From contig DATLNC010000265.1 in NCBI GenBank assembly GCA_035536935.1, forward strand, positions 1 to 64,000: 64,000 bases of DNA. The letters are read 5' to 3'. This stretch comes from DATMER01 sp035536935 (GTDB lineage Bacteria; Acidobacteriota; Thermoanaerobaculia; Multivoradales; UBA5704). The position numbers were made by a program, and so were the translations under genes. Under the pieces are notes generated by a model. It did no database searches. It was not told where the DNA came from and saw nothing but the letters and a program-made list of their open reading frames with translations. Position 1 is the stretch's first letter. Each line of letters begins with the position of its first letter. This document shows positions 18,600 to 26,892 of the stretch, piece after piece.

Positions 18600-19366
18600 C
18601 AGTTCGGAAGTCGACCCAGGAGCTCCTGCGTCTCCGGCGAGAAGGTCCCGCGCTCCTCCTCGGTGGCCTCCGCCACCTCCCCTGGGAGGAGCAGGGCCTG
18701 CCGGACCCCTTCGTCCGTCCGGCTCATCTCCACCAGAGAATGGCGGACCGGCTCGACGGAATGGTCCGGATGGTAGAGCGCGCCGCCGCCCGTTGGGATG
18801 CCGAAGCCCCGCGCGTTCTCGCCCGCCGCCGGCACGATCTGGCTCAGGCGGGACCAGCTCGGTTCGTCGTGGACGTCGATGACGAAAGGCACCAGGCGGA
18901 AGGTGTCGAAGATCTTCTCGTCCTCGTTCCACCCCTTGAGACCGAGCTGCACCGCCCCGGCGGAGACGCCGATCAGCAGGGACCCGCTGTAGTAGCGCTG
19001 CGTGATCGCGTCGCGCAGGCCGGTGCGCTCGAACACGTCCCATCCCCGCTCCACGTCGCCGCCGGCGAGGAGGATCAGGTCGGCCTGGTGGAGGAAGGAC
19101 CGGTCCTCCGGTTGGGGATCCGAGGGGATCAGCCGGCAGTCACGGATGCCGATCTCCTCCATGGCGGCCTCGAAGAGCTGGTAGAACTCCGGCGCGTCTC
19201 CGTTGGAGGCGCCAAGGTAGGCGGCCTTGAAAGGGCGGGTATCCCCATCGGCGCCGTCGGCTTCCAGGAGCCGGCGGGCGCGGGCGAGGAACGGCTCGCC
19301 GTTCTCCTCGTGCCAGAAGAGGGGCTGGCTGTCGGCCAGCAGGAAGATTGGCTTTACATTCGACAT
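18599..19366 (-). CDS. S51-like peptidase / class I glutamine amidotransferase-like protein
   Basis: About 255 residues. It contains LLAGGDVERGWDVFERTGL and the nucleophile elbow IGVSAGAVQLGLKG (Ser), as in cyanophycinase and aspartyl dipeptidase of family S51, plus GGGALYHPDHSVEPVRH. The start at 19366 is chosen over 19387 because TAGGAT lies seven bases before it and the longer form would overlap the sulfatase gene. The substrate is unknown; isoaspartyl or cyanophycin-type dipeptides are family possibilities. It is coupled to the metallophosphoesterase gene downstream. Confidence 0.8.
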   Translation of the reverse strand: MSNVKPIFLLADSQPLFWHEENGEPFLARARRLLEADGADGDTRPFKAAYLGASNGDAPEFYQLFEAAMEEIGIRDCRLIPSDPQPEDRSFLHQADLILLAGGDVERGWDVFERTGLRDAITQRYYSGSLLIGVSAGAVQLGLKGWNEDEKIFDTFRLVPFVIDVHDEPSWSRLSQIVPAAGENARGFGIPTGGGALYHPDHSVEPVRHSLVEMSRTDEGVRQALLLPGEVAEATEEERGTFSPETQELLGRLPN

Positions 19367-19373
19367 GGCCGGT

Positions 19374-19379
19374 ATCCTA
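19374..19379 (-). promoter_or_regulatory. -10 element overlapping the sulfatase stop codon
   Basis: TAGGAT on the minus strand, seven bases before the ATG at 19366. Its first three bases are the TAG stop of the upstream sulfatase-fold gene. Confidence 0.4.
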
Positions 19380-20738
19380 CTCGGCATAACCGAGAGCGCG
19401 AAGCCTGGCGGCGCTCTCCGGGTCGATCTGGGTGGCGAGCACCCGGTCCGAGGCGGTCAGACCCTTGGTAACCGAGGCCATCCAGCCCCGTAGGTCGGCA
19501 GAGACGGACGCGGCCCGCACGCCCAGGCTCCGCATCTCCCTCGGGTCCCTGAGCAGGTCGAACAGCCAGCGCCGCTTTTCTCCAATCCGGAAGATCTCCT
19601 TCCGCGAGCCGGTGAGCACCGCCACCTCGAGCAGCCCCCTGGCGCGGGCGCTCTTGGCCTCTTGGGCTGAGAGGACGGCTCCCTTGTGGGCCTGGAACAA
19701 CATCACCCGGTCGCGCGGCGGCTCCGCCCCGCGGATGAGGACCGGCGTCCAGTCATAGCCATGGAAGGTGCCCGGGATCGGCAGGCCCGCCAGGCCGAGC
19801 ACGGTCGAGGCCACGTCGATGTTCAGCGCCGGCGCCTCCACGACCCCGGGCCGGACCTTGCCCGGCCAGATGAATCCCAGGGGGATGCGCAGCGTGGGCT
19901 CATAGAGATTGCGGCCATGCCCCCAGTAGGAATGCTCGCCCAGGCTCTCGCCATGATCGGCGGCGAAGACGATCAGGGTGTTGGCCGCCAGCGACGGATC
20001 GCGCTCGATCGCCGCCAGCAATCGGCCGACCTGGTGGTCGGTGAAGGCCACCTCGGTGTCGTAGCGGTCCTGGCGTGAAACCTCCGCCTTTCCGACCTGA
20101 GGGCCAACCGTAATACCGAGCCGGCCGGCGAAATCCTCCTGCAGGCGGTAGGGGGCATGCGGCTCCACGTAGTGGACCCAGAGGAGGAACGGCTTCCGGT
20201 GGTCCTCTTGCTGCTCCTTCAACCAGGAGAGCGAGGCCTCGGTCAGGTCCTCGGCCGTGGCCTCCCCCTTGAACATGCCGAACCAGCGCTTGCGGCTGAA
20301 CACCTCGTCGTAGCGCTGGAAATGGTCGCCCAGGCCGGAGATGCCGTTGCGCAGGGTCCAGTTGCCCACGAAAGCGGCGGTGCGATAGCCGCGGCGGTCC
20401 AGCACGCGCGCGGCCGAGGTCGCGTCCGGCCGCAGGCGGAGGCCGTTGCGCGTGGCGCCGTGCTCGTGCGGATGGAGCGAGGTGAACATCGAGCAGAGCG
20501 ACGGATTGGTCAGCGGCTCGACCGTGCGCGCCTGGGTGAAGCGCACCCCCTGGGCAAGAAGGCGGTCCAGGTTCGGCGTGGTCGGCCGCCCATAGCCGTA
20601 GGCGGACAGCCGGTCGGCGCGCAGCGTGTCGATGGTGATGATCAGGACATTGGGGAAGCGCTGCGCGGGCTGGGCGTGTTGCGCCGGGGCGCTCGCGGGC
20701 AGGGCCAGGACGAGGCCGACCAAGAACAAGGGGATCAA
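19377..20738 (-). CDS. Secreted sulfatase-fold hydrolase with Thr at the nucleophile site
   Basis: About 453 residues. The alkaline-phosphatase/sulfatase core is clear: NVLIITIDTLRADRLSAYGY (metal Asp pair), TNPSLCSMFTSLHPHEHG, and AADHGESLGEHSYWGHG (metal Asp-His). A signal peptide starts at TTG (LIPLFLVGLVLALPASAPAQ). The usual CxPSR or SxPSR sequence is here T-N-P-S-L, so a formylglycine cysteine is absent and a Thr nucleophile is likely, as in phosphoglycerol-transferase or phosphonate-hydrolase relatives. The TTG start has no Shine-Dalgarno and is only 18 bp from the divergent LOG gene, so the start is uncertain. Confidence 0.8.
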   Translation of the reverse strand: MIPLFLVGLVLALPASAPAQHAQPAQRFPNVLIITIDTLRADRLSAYGYGRPTTPNLDRLLAQGVRFTQARTVEPLTNPSLCSMFTSLHPHEHGATRNGLRLRPDATSAARVLDRRGYRTAAFVGNWTLRNGISGLGDHFQRYDEVFSRKRWFGMFKGEATAEDLTEASLSWLKEQQEDHRKPFLLWVHYVEPHAPYRLQEDFAGRLGITVGPQVGKAEVSRQDRYDTEVAFTDHQVGRLLAAIERDPSLAANTLIVFAADHGESLGEHSYWGHGRNLYEPTLRIPLGFIWPGKVRPGVVEAPALNIDVASTVLGLAGLPIPGTFHGYDWTPVLIRGAEPPRDRVMLFQAHKGAVLSAQEAKSARARGLLEVAVLTGSRKEIFRIGEKRRWLFDLLRDPREMRSLGVRAASVSADLRGWMASVTKGLTASDRVLATQIDPESAARLRALGYAE

Positions 20739-20743
20739 TTTGC

Positions 20744-20749
20744 TAAGCT
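20744..20749 (+). promoter_or_regulatory. -10 element, probable leaderless promoter of the LOG gene
   Basis: TAAGCT preceded by TGC (extended -10 form), seven bases before ATG at 20757. Confidence 0.4.
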
Positions 20750-20756
20750 GAGCCGT

Positions 20757-21620
20757 ATGGAGGAGATCCGTCCGGATACCACGCCAAAGCAAGCTCCGGA
20801 CGTCGAGAAGGAAGCTGCGGCACGCAGCGGCGAGCCTCCGCGCTGGGGCAAGGGGACCGAGAATCCGGAGGACGGCCGGTTCCTCGAAGGTCCGCACACC
20901 CGCACCTCCGAGCTCAAACGGCTGTTCCGGATCGCCGCCGACTTCATCCGCGGCTTTCGGGCGCTCCATTTCGTGGGTCCCTGCGTGACCGTGTTCGGCT
21001 CGGCGCGGTTCCCCGAAGACCATCGGTACTATGACCTGGCCCGCGAAGTGGGCCGGCGTCTGGGCCGGGCGGGCTTCACGGTGCTCACCGGCGGCGGCCC
21101 CGGCATCATGGAGGCCGCCAACCGCGGCGCGCGCGACGTGGGCGCTCCATCCATCGGCCTCAACATCATCCTGCCGCAGGAGCAGAGCCCCAATCCCTAC
21201 CTGGATCGCTGGGTGGAATTCCGCTACTTCTTCGTGCGCAAGGTGATGCTGGTCAAGTATTCCTACGCCTTCGTGGTCCTGCCGGGCGGCTTCGGCACCA
21301 TGGATGAGATCTTCGAGTGTGCCACCCTGATCCAGACCGGCAAGATCCGGAGCTTCCCCCTCGTGGTGATGGGGAAGGACTACTGGAAACCCCTGTCGGA
21401 TTTCATCTGCCATGGCATGGTCCAGGAAAAGACGATCCTTCCCGCGGACTGCGAGCGGATCCTGTTCACCGATTCAGTCGACGAGGCGATGGATCGCATC
21501 ATGAGCGCCGCGACCCAGTTCGGGCTGGTCTGGGAGGCGGCCCCTCGTTGGTACTTCGGTGAAAGCCGTTTGCAAAAGCCGCGCCTCGATGTCTCCTCTG
21601 AGCCTCCCGGGAAAGCATAA
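20757..21620 (+). CDS. LOG family (TIGR00730-type) Rossmann-fold protein
   Basis: A 287-residue protein with a charged, disordered 50-residue N-terminus and a Rossmann fold. Signatures are VFGSARFPEDH, TGGGPGIMEAANRGA and the lysine-decarboxylase-like motif LPGGFGTMDEIFE. Family members are cytokinin-riboside 5'-monophosphate phosphoribohydrolases (LOG) or related nucleotide hydrolases, often misnamed lysine decarboxylases. All residues of the PGGxGTxxE motif are present. It diverges from the sulfatase-fold gene. Confidence 0.9.
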   Translation: MEEIRPDTTPKQAPDVEKEAAARSGEPPRWGKGTENPEDGRFLEGPHTRTSELKRLFRIAADFIRGFRALHFVGPCVTVFGSARFPEDHRYYDLAREVGRRLGRAGFTVLTGGGPGIMEAANRGARDVGAPSIGLNIILPQEQSPNPYLDRWVEFRYFFVRKVMLVKYSYAFVVLPGGFGTMDEIFECATLIQTGKIRSFPLVVMGKDYWKPLSDFICHGMVQEKTILPADCERILFTDSVDEAMDRIMSAATQFGLVWEAAPRWYFGESRLQKPRLDVSSEPPGKA

Positions 21621-21688
21621 CTTGCTCTGCGGCCGGTCCTGAGCTAGCCTTCGAGTCCAGATTCTTCCAGGAGCGAGCCGCACCCCTC

Positions 21689-23023
21689 ATGCCCCGTACT
21701 CAACGCAAGATCTTTGTCCTCGACACCTCGGTCATCCTGTACGACTTCAACGCGATCCACAACTTCCAGGAGCACGACGTGGCGATTCCGATCACCGTGC
21801 TCGAGGAGCTGGACACGTTCAAGAAAGGCAACTCGGTCCTGAACCTCCAGGCCCGGGAGTTCATCCGACAGCTCGACAAGCTGGCCGGGCACGGCATGCT
21901 CGCCGACTGGATCCCGCTCGATGGAGCGGCCCGCGGCAAGTTCCGCGTCCTCACGGACGAGAACGCGCCGGTCGACGCCGCCGAGGTCTTCGGCACCAAG
22001 AAGGCGGACCACCGCATCCTGAACGCCGCTTTGAGCCTCGCCCGCGCCGAGCCCGACCGCAAGGTCGTTCTGGTGAGCAAGGACATCAACCTGCGGCTCA
22101 AGGCCCGCGCCCTCAAGCTGCCGGCCGAGGACTACGAGACCGTCAAGATCAAGGATCTCGACCACCTCTACAAGGGAAAGAGCGAGATCGAGCTGCCCGA
22201 CCCGGAGATCATCGACCGCCTCTACCGCGAGGAGTCGGTGCCTGTGGAAGAGATGTTCCCGACCTCGGACCGCCCGACGTCGAACCATTACTTCATCCTG
22301 CGCAGCCAGGGACGGTCGGGCCTGGGCTACTACAACCCGCGCACCGAGCGGGTGGAGCGGATCATCAAGCCGCTGGCGTATGGAGTCTCGCCGCGCAACG
22401 CCGAGCAGACCTTCGCCCTCCACGCCGTGCTCAACCCGCAGATTCCACTGGTGACGCTCTCGGGAGCGGCGGGCACGGGCAAGACCCTGCTGGCGCTCGC
22501 CGGCGCCCTGGAGCAGCGGCGCGATTTCCGCCAGATCTACCTGGCGCGGCCGATCGTGCCGCTATCGAACCGCGACATCGGCTTCCTGCCCGGCGACATC
22601 CTGTCGAAGATCAACCCGTTCATGCAGCCGCTCTGGGACAACCTCGGCATCATCAAGAACCAGTTCGGCGAGCGTGAGCGGGAGTACAAGAAGGTCGACG
22701 AGCTGGTCGAGACCGAGAAGCTCCACATCGTGCCGCTCGCCTACATCCGCGGGCGCAGCCTGTCGAACGTCATTTTCATTGTTGACGAGGCGCAGAACCT
22801 GACGCCGCACGAGGTGAAGACGATCATCACCCGTGCCGGGGAGAAGACCAAGGTCATCCTGACCGGGGATATCTTCCAGATCGACACGCCCTACCTGGAT
22901 GCCCACAGCAACGGCCTTTCCTACCTGATCGACCGCCTGCGGGGCAATGCCCTGTACTCGCACGTGAATCTCGAGAAGGGGGAGAGGTCGGAGCTGGCGA
23001 ACCTGGCGAGTAGTCTGCTGTAG
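21689..23023 (+). CDS. PIN-PhoH fusion ATPase
   Basis: A 444-residue protein. The N-terminal PIN domain (residues about 5-140) has VLDTSVILYDF and further acidic residues for a metal-dependent RNase site. The C-terminal PhoH P-loop domain has Walker A GAAGTGKTLLALAG, ARPIVPLSNRDIGFLPGD, and Walker B NVIFIVDEAQNLTPHE, followed by ILTGDIFQIDTPY. PhoH2-type fusions are reported to act as RNA helicase/RNase enzymes. The ATG has only a distant AGGAG. Its TAG stop is the first three bases of a 55-bp palindromic repeat. Confidence 0.92.
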   Translation: MPRTQRKIFVLDTSVILYDFNAIHNFQEHDVAIPITVLEELDTFKKGNSVLNLQAREFIRQLDKLAGHGMLADWIPLDGAARGKFRVLTDENAPVDAAEVFGTKKADHRILNAALSLARAEPDRKVVLVSKDINLRLKARALKLPAEDYETVKIKDLDHLYKGKSEIELPDPEIIDRLYREESVPVEEMFPTSDRPTSNHYFILRSQGRSGLGYYNPRTERVERIIKPLAYGVSPRNAEQTFALHAVLNPQIPLVTLSGAAGTGKTLLALAGALEQRRDFRQIYLARPIVPLSNRDIGFLPGDILSKINPFMQPLWDNLGIIKNQFGEREREYKKVDELVETEKLHIVPLAYIRGRSLSNVIFIVDEAQNLTPHEVKTIITRAGEKTKVILTGDIFQIDTPYLDAHSNGLSYLIDRLRGNALYSHVNLEKGERSELANLASSLL

Positions 23024-23074
23024 GGGCGCTCTTGTGGCCGCCCTCCGGAGGGCACCCACAAGGGGCGCCCCTAC
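23020..23074. repeat. REP-like palindrome, copy 1, also a bidirectional terminator
   Basis: Inverted arms beginning GTAGGGGCGC and ending GCGCCCCTAC around a CCTCCGGAGG centre. The outer TAG is the stop of the PhoH gene and the outer CTA is the stop (TAG) of the converging 23071 gene, so both genes end inside the element. Related copies lie at 28832-28890 and 34498-34556. Confidence 0.85.
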
Positions 23075-23967
23075 ACCCGCCGCAATACCATCAAAGCTGC
23101 GGTCGCCAGCCCCGCGGCCAGCAGCCCCAGGCCCAGGGCGTCGAGCGCCGGAGCCTCGATGGCCGCGGCCTGTCCGAAGCCTTTGGCGGCGCAGATGCCG
23201 CCGTCGATCGCCAGACCTTCGAAGCCGTTGATCGGCTTGCCCGAGGGATCCTTGAGCGTGACCACCACCGTGGCCTTGCCGGTCTCCGTGTCGATCTTGA
23301 AGAGCTGGCTCGGCTTGCCGCTGGCGATGGTGCCGGGACCGAGGTCGTTCAGGCCATAGAGAGTGCCGTCGCGATCGAAGTCGAGGCCGCCGTCCTGGAG
23401 CGTGACCGCGCCGAGGGGACCGACAGGGGTAGCCTTGCCGGTCGCGGGATCGACGATCACCAGGTTGTCCTTGCCGTCCCCGCCGAGCCCGTAGAGCGCG
23501 AAGAGGTTCCCGGCGAGTCCGGTGACCTCCGTCCCCTGATTCCCGATCCAGGTCGCGCCCCCGGTCTTCAGGTCCAGCCCGAAAAAGCGCAGCGGGTTCT
23601 TCGGGGCGTCCGTGGACATGAAGAGGCGGCCGTCGTTGGCGAAGGCTAATCCGGTATCGGTCACGTCCAGGCCGAGGCTGCCCACGGTCGTGCAGCCGCC
23701 GGTCTTGAGGTCGCAGGTGACGAGCCGGTCCTTGACGTCGTCCACGCCGTAGAGCTTCTTGCAGCCGGGATCGAAGGCGAGCCCCTCGATGCCGTCGAAC
23801 CCGGTCACGCCCAGCGGTGTGGCCACGCCCGTGGCGAGATCGATCCTGTACAGCTTCTGATTGCCGTCGGACTGCACGGAATAGCCGGTCCCCACCGCGG
23901 CGAAGGACGGGATGGCGGCGGCCAGGGCCAGGAAGACGAGCAGGATGACTGCGAAATTCCGCTTCAT
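23071..23967 (-). CDS. Exported YncE/NHL-like protein with C-terminal sorting-type anchor
   Basis: A 298-residue protein with a signal peptide (to SFAAVG). Repeats such as LYRIDLATGVATPLG, LFGLDLKTGGATWIG and LFKIDTETGKATVVV form a beta-propeller-like fold; the family resembles DUF4394-like or WD40-like secreted proteins. The end, APALDALGLGLLAAGLATAALMVLRRV as spaced pieces (APALDALG, then a membrane helix, then RR), looks like an IPTL-CTERM-type sorting tail. It is probably surface-anchored and then processed. A TACGAT box lies ten bases before ATG. Confidence 0.75.
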   Translation of the reverse strand: MKRNFAVILLVFLALAAAIPSFAAVGTGYSVQSDGNQKLYRIDLATGVATPLGVTGFDGIEGLAFDPGCKKLYGVDDVKDRLVTCDLKTGGCTTVGSLGLDVTDTGLAFANDGRLFMSTDAPKNPLRFFGLDLKTGGATWIGNQGTEVTGLAGNLFALYGLGGDGKDNLVIVDPATGKATPVGPLGAVTLQDGGLDFDRDGTLYGLNDLGPGTIASGKPSQLFKIDTETGKATVVVTLKDPSGKPINGFEGLAIDGGICAAKGFGQAAAIEAPALDALGLGLLAAGLATAALMVLRRV

Positions 23968-24013
23968 AGGGGCGGAAATCGTACTACAGAACCCGGCTCA
24001 GGCGCTTTCCAGG

Positions 24014-24019
24014 TAAGAT
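24014..24019 (+). promoter_or_regulatory. -10 element before the EamA gene
   Basis: TAAGAT, fourteen bases before ATG at 24034; it implies a leader of only a few bases. Confidence 0.4.
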
Positions 24020-24033
24020 GCGATCCCCTGTCT

Positions 24034-24909
24034 ATGGCTGCTGAGACCTCCGCCTTCAGCTCCCGTTTGCGCGTCCTCGCCGCCGCCGCTCTCTTCTCCT
24101 CTGGCGGGGCGGCGATCAAGGCCGCGTCCCTGAACGCCTGGCAGGTGGCAGGCTTCCGCTCGGCCGTGGCGGCAGTGGCGCTCCTCCTGATGATGCCGGA
24201 AGCCATCCGCCGGCCCTCCCTTCGGGTGCTGCTGACCGGTTTGTCCTATGCAGCGACAATGGTGCTGTTCGTTCTGTCGAACAAGCTGACCACCTCGGCG
24301 AGCGCGATCTTCCTGCAATCGACCGCGCCGCTCCACGTGCTGCTGCTGAGCCCCTGGCTCCTGGGGGAGCGGGTACGGCGTGCGGACCTGGTCTACATGG
24401 GGGTGCTGGCGCTGGGGCTGGCCTCGTTCTTCGTTGGGCTCGACCCGGTCTCGGCCACGGCGCCGAACCCGTGGCTGGGGAACGTGCTCGCCACGCTCTC
24501 GGGCGTCACCTGGGCGTTGACCGTGATGGGCCTGAGAGCGCTGGGGCGGGGCGGCTCCGATTGGGGGCCGGCCTCGGCCCTCTGGGGCAACATCATCGCC
24601 TGCCTGGTCTGTCTGCCGCTGGCGCTGCCGGTCGAGTCGAGCCGGCCGATGGACTGGCTGGTGATCGCCTACCTGGGAGTGTTCCAGATTGCCCTGGCCT
24701 ACGTGTTCCTGATCCGCGGCCTGCGCCAGGTGCCGGCCCTGGAAGCCTCGCTTCTGCTCCTCCTCGAGCCGGTGCTCAACCCCATCTGGGCCTGGATGGC
24801 GCACGGCGAGCGCCCCGGCGCCTGGTCGATCGCCGGCGGACTGCTCATCCTGTTCGCGACGCTCGCAAAGAGCGCGTGGGATGCGCGGCGCGATCAGCCT
24901 GCCGGCTAG
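24034..24909 (+). CDS. EamA/DMT family transporter
   Basis: A 291-residue membrane protein with ten predicted hydrophobic segments in two EamA repeats. The first half has LFSSGGAAIKA, the second VTWALTVMGLRALG and the family end motif LLLLEPVLNPIWAWMAHGERP followed by a last helix. It belongs to the drug/metabolite transporter superfamily of inner-membrane exporters. The substrate cannot be told. It stands alone and is divergent from the 23071 gene. Confidence 0.9.
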   Translation: MAAETSAFSSRLRVLAAAALFSSGGAAIKAASLNAWQVAGFRSAVAAVALLLMMPEAIRRPSLRVLLTGLSYAATMVLFVLSNKLTTSASAIFLQSTAPLHVLLLSPWLLGERVRRADLVYMGVLALGLASFFVGLDPVSATAPNPWLGNVLATLSGVTWALTVMGLRALGRGGSDWGPASALWGNIIACLVCLPLALPVESSRPMDWLVIAYLGVFQIALAYVFLIRGLRQVPALEASLLLLLEPVLNPIWAWMAHGERPGAWSIAGGLLILFATLAKSAWDARRDQPAG

Positions 24910-25013
24910 CGGCTCGCTTCGAGCCGTGCCCTGCACCCTATCTTATTGAAGTATTGCTCTTAGAGATTCTCTTCCGCTCGCTTTTCGAGCGGAATGAAGC
25001 GATGGAGGTTCTC

Positions 25014-26552
25014 ATGAAGCGTTCATTCAGTTTCGGTCTGGTTGCAATGTGTCTGGCAGCGATCCCGGGCTTCGCCGCGGCTCCCGACTTCCTCTTCGGA
25101 CCGCAGGCCAGTGTGGAAGTGGTCGGCACCCAGCGGGATGCGAGCGCCCGCGCCGAGGAGATGCAGAGGCTGCAGGAGCGGCTTGCCGCTGGGCAGGTCA
25201 AGGAGGCGCTGAAGCAGCCGGTCGTGATCCGGCTCAGCACCGCCGAGCGCCAGCAGATCGACAACCCCGGCCGGGGTATGGAGCAGAAGTACCTGGTCGG
25301 CGTGGCCAAGCCGGTAGGCAAGGGCATCAACTCCCTGGGCGCTGCTCGCGGCACCCGCGACGAGGGCTTCGTCTGGACCGCCGAGGTACGGGTACCCGGT
25401 GCCAATGCCCTCCGTCTCCATCTCACGGGTGTCGACCTGCCGCGTGGAGCCGAGCTCTACGTCTACAACCTCGCGGGTCAGGCTTTCGGCCCTTACACGG
25501 GCCGCGGCCCGTTGGGCGACGGCGTCCTGCACACGAATACGGTCTTCGGCGAGCAGCTTCTGCTCCAGCTCCACTCGCCGGCGGACTCCGAGCGCGCTCC
25601 GCGGTTGACCCTGGCCCAGGTCGGCGTCATGGGAGCCCGCTTCGCCGCTCCGCGCTACGGCCCGAAGGGCACGTTCGACCTCAGCGACATGAAGGCCTTC
25701 ACCGCCCAGGCGAGCAACCTGTGCTCGAACAACGCCGACTGCGTAGTGAACGCGGCCTGCCAGTCGAGCGCCCCGGTGAACACCGCCAAGGATGCGGTAG
25801 CCACCATGCTGTTCCTGTCCGGAGGCTCCTACTACATCTGCACCGGCGGCCTGATCGCGGACACCGTCACCACCTCGGTGATCCCTTTCTTCCTCACCGC
25901 CCACCACTGCATCAGCCGCAGCAGCGAGGCTTCCAGCCTCGAGACCTACTTCGATTACGCCACCACCTGCAGCAGCCCGAACTGCACGCAGCCTTACAAC
26001 AACACCGGCGAGACCGTCGGTGCCACCATCATGGCAACCAACTCGAGCAGTGATTTCTCGCTGCTGCGGCTGTCGGCGGCGCCCACGACGCCGGACGGGG
26101 TTGCCGCCTATCTGGGCTGGCTGAGCACGCCGGTCGCCAACACCAACAACCTGGCGCTCTATCGCATCAGCCATCCCTCGGGTTCGCCCCAGGCCTATAC
26201 GGAAGGGGTGGTCGACACCGCCAAGGGGACCTGCCGCACCCTGCCGCGCGGCAGCTTCATCTATAGCCGTGACACCGTGGGCGGCACCGAGGGTGGCAGC
26301 AGCGGCTCGCCGGTCGTCAACGGCTCCGGCCAGATCGTCGGCCAGCTTTACGGCGCCTGCGGCACCAATCTCAACGATGTCTGCGATTCCGCGAACAATG
26401 CCACGGTCGACGGCGCCTTCGCGGCCTCCTATCCCAGCCTCGCGCCGTTCCTGAACCCGGGCAGCGGCGGCTCGTGCAGCGCGGCCGGTGCGGCCTGCTC
26501 CAGCAACAGTCAGTGCTGCTCGAACAGCTGCAAGGGCCGGGTCTGCAGGTAG
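25014..26552 (+). CDS. Secreted trypsin-like serine protease with Cys-rich tail
   Basis: A 512-residue protein. GGAGG lies five bases before ATG. A signal peptide (to GFAAA) precedes an approximately 200-residue propeptide/beta domain (PGANALRLHLTGVDLPRGAEL). The chymotrypsin-fold protease has the triad His in FLTAHHCIS, Asp in SSDFSLLRL and Ser in EGGSSGSPVVNG, resembling lysyl endopeptidase or V8-type enzymes. The last 25 residues hold six cysteines in a C-C-CC-C-C order (CSAAGAACSSNSQCCSNSCK then RVCR), the spacing of an inhibitor-cystine-knot. A signal-driven secreted protease with a knottin-like appendage is likely. Confidence 0.88.
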   Translation: MKRSFSFGLVAMCLAAIPGFAAAPDFLFGPQASVEVVGTQRDASARAEEMQRLQERLAAGQVKEALKQPVVIRLSTAERQQIDNPGRGMEQKYLVGVAKPVGKGINSLGAARGTRDEGFVWTAEVRVPGANALRLHLTGVDLPRGAELYVYNLAGQAFGPYTGRGPLGDGVLHTNTVFGEQLLLQLHSPADSERAPRLTLAQVGVMGARFAAPRYGPKGTFDLSDMKAFTAQASNLCSNNADCVVNAACQSSAPVNTAKDAVATMLFLSGGSYYICTGGLIADTVTTSVIPFFLTAHHCISRSSEASSLETYFDYATTCSSPNCTQPYNNTGETVGATIMATNSSSDFSLLRLSAAPTTPDGVAAYLGWLSTPVANTNNLALYRISHPSGSPQAYTEGVVDTAKGTCRTLPRGSFIYSRDTVGGTEGGSSGSPVVNGSGQIVGQLYGACGTNLNDVCDSANNATVDGAFAASYPSLAPFLNPGSGGSCSAAGAACSSNSQCCSNSCKGRVCR

Positions 26553-26562
26553 ATGGATCGAC

Positions 26563-26586
26563 GGGGACCCTCGCCCGAGGGTCCCC
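26563..26586 (+). terminator. GC-rich hairpin after the serine protease gene
   Basis: Perfect 11-bp stem, GGGGACCCTCG and its complement, with a two-base loop, ten bases after the stop. No T-run follows. Confidence 0.5.
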
Positions 26587-26614
26587 CCTCCATCTTCGAG
26601 CCTCTCCCCCGCAT

Positions 26615-26870
26615 TTACGAGTGTCTTCCCCATCTGGGGGAGTGACCGGTACGCGTGTACGAGTGTCTCCCCCGTCTGGGGGAGTGACCGGTACGCATGT
26701 ACGAGTCACTCCCCTGTCTGGGGGAGTCGCCCGTACGCGTGTACCAGTCGCCCGTCCTTCCGGGGGAGTTGTCGGTACGCGTGTACCAGTCGCTCTCCCG
26801 CCTGGGGGAGTCGCCCGTACGTGTGTACGAGTCGCTCCCCCGTCTGGGAGAATCGTCGCTACGCGTGTAC
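26615..26870. repeat. Tandem hairpin array 1, 42-bp period
   Basis: Six consecutive 42-bp units start at 26615, 26657, 26699, 26741, 26783 and 26825, with a partial seventh at 26867. Each has a hairpin of CTCCCC-type arm, short loop and GGGGAG arm, separated by a GTACGCGTGTAC-like block. No gene is supported in this 340-bp gap between convergent genes. Confidence 0.9.
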
Positions 26871-26892
26871 GACTAGAACAACGCCAGCCGCG

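Noticed and set aside
20738..21413. Longer N-terminus of the sulfatase-fold protein overlapping the LOG gene
   Set aside because: It would be antisense to a well-supported LOG-family gene; the signal peptide starts at the TTG at 20738.
26615..26870. CRISPR array
   Set aside because: Units are contiguous hairpins without unique spacers of constant length, and no cas genes are near. The same holds for the arrays at 37 kb and 51 kb.
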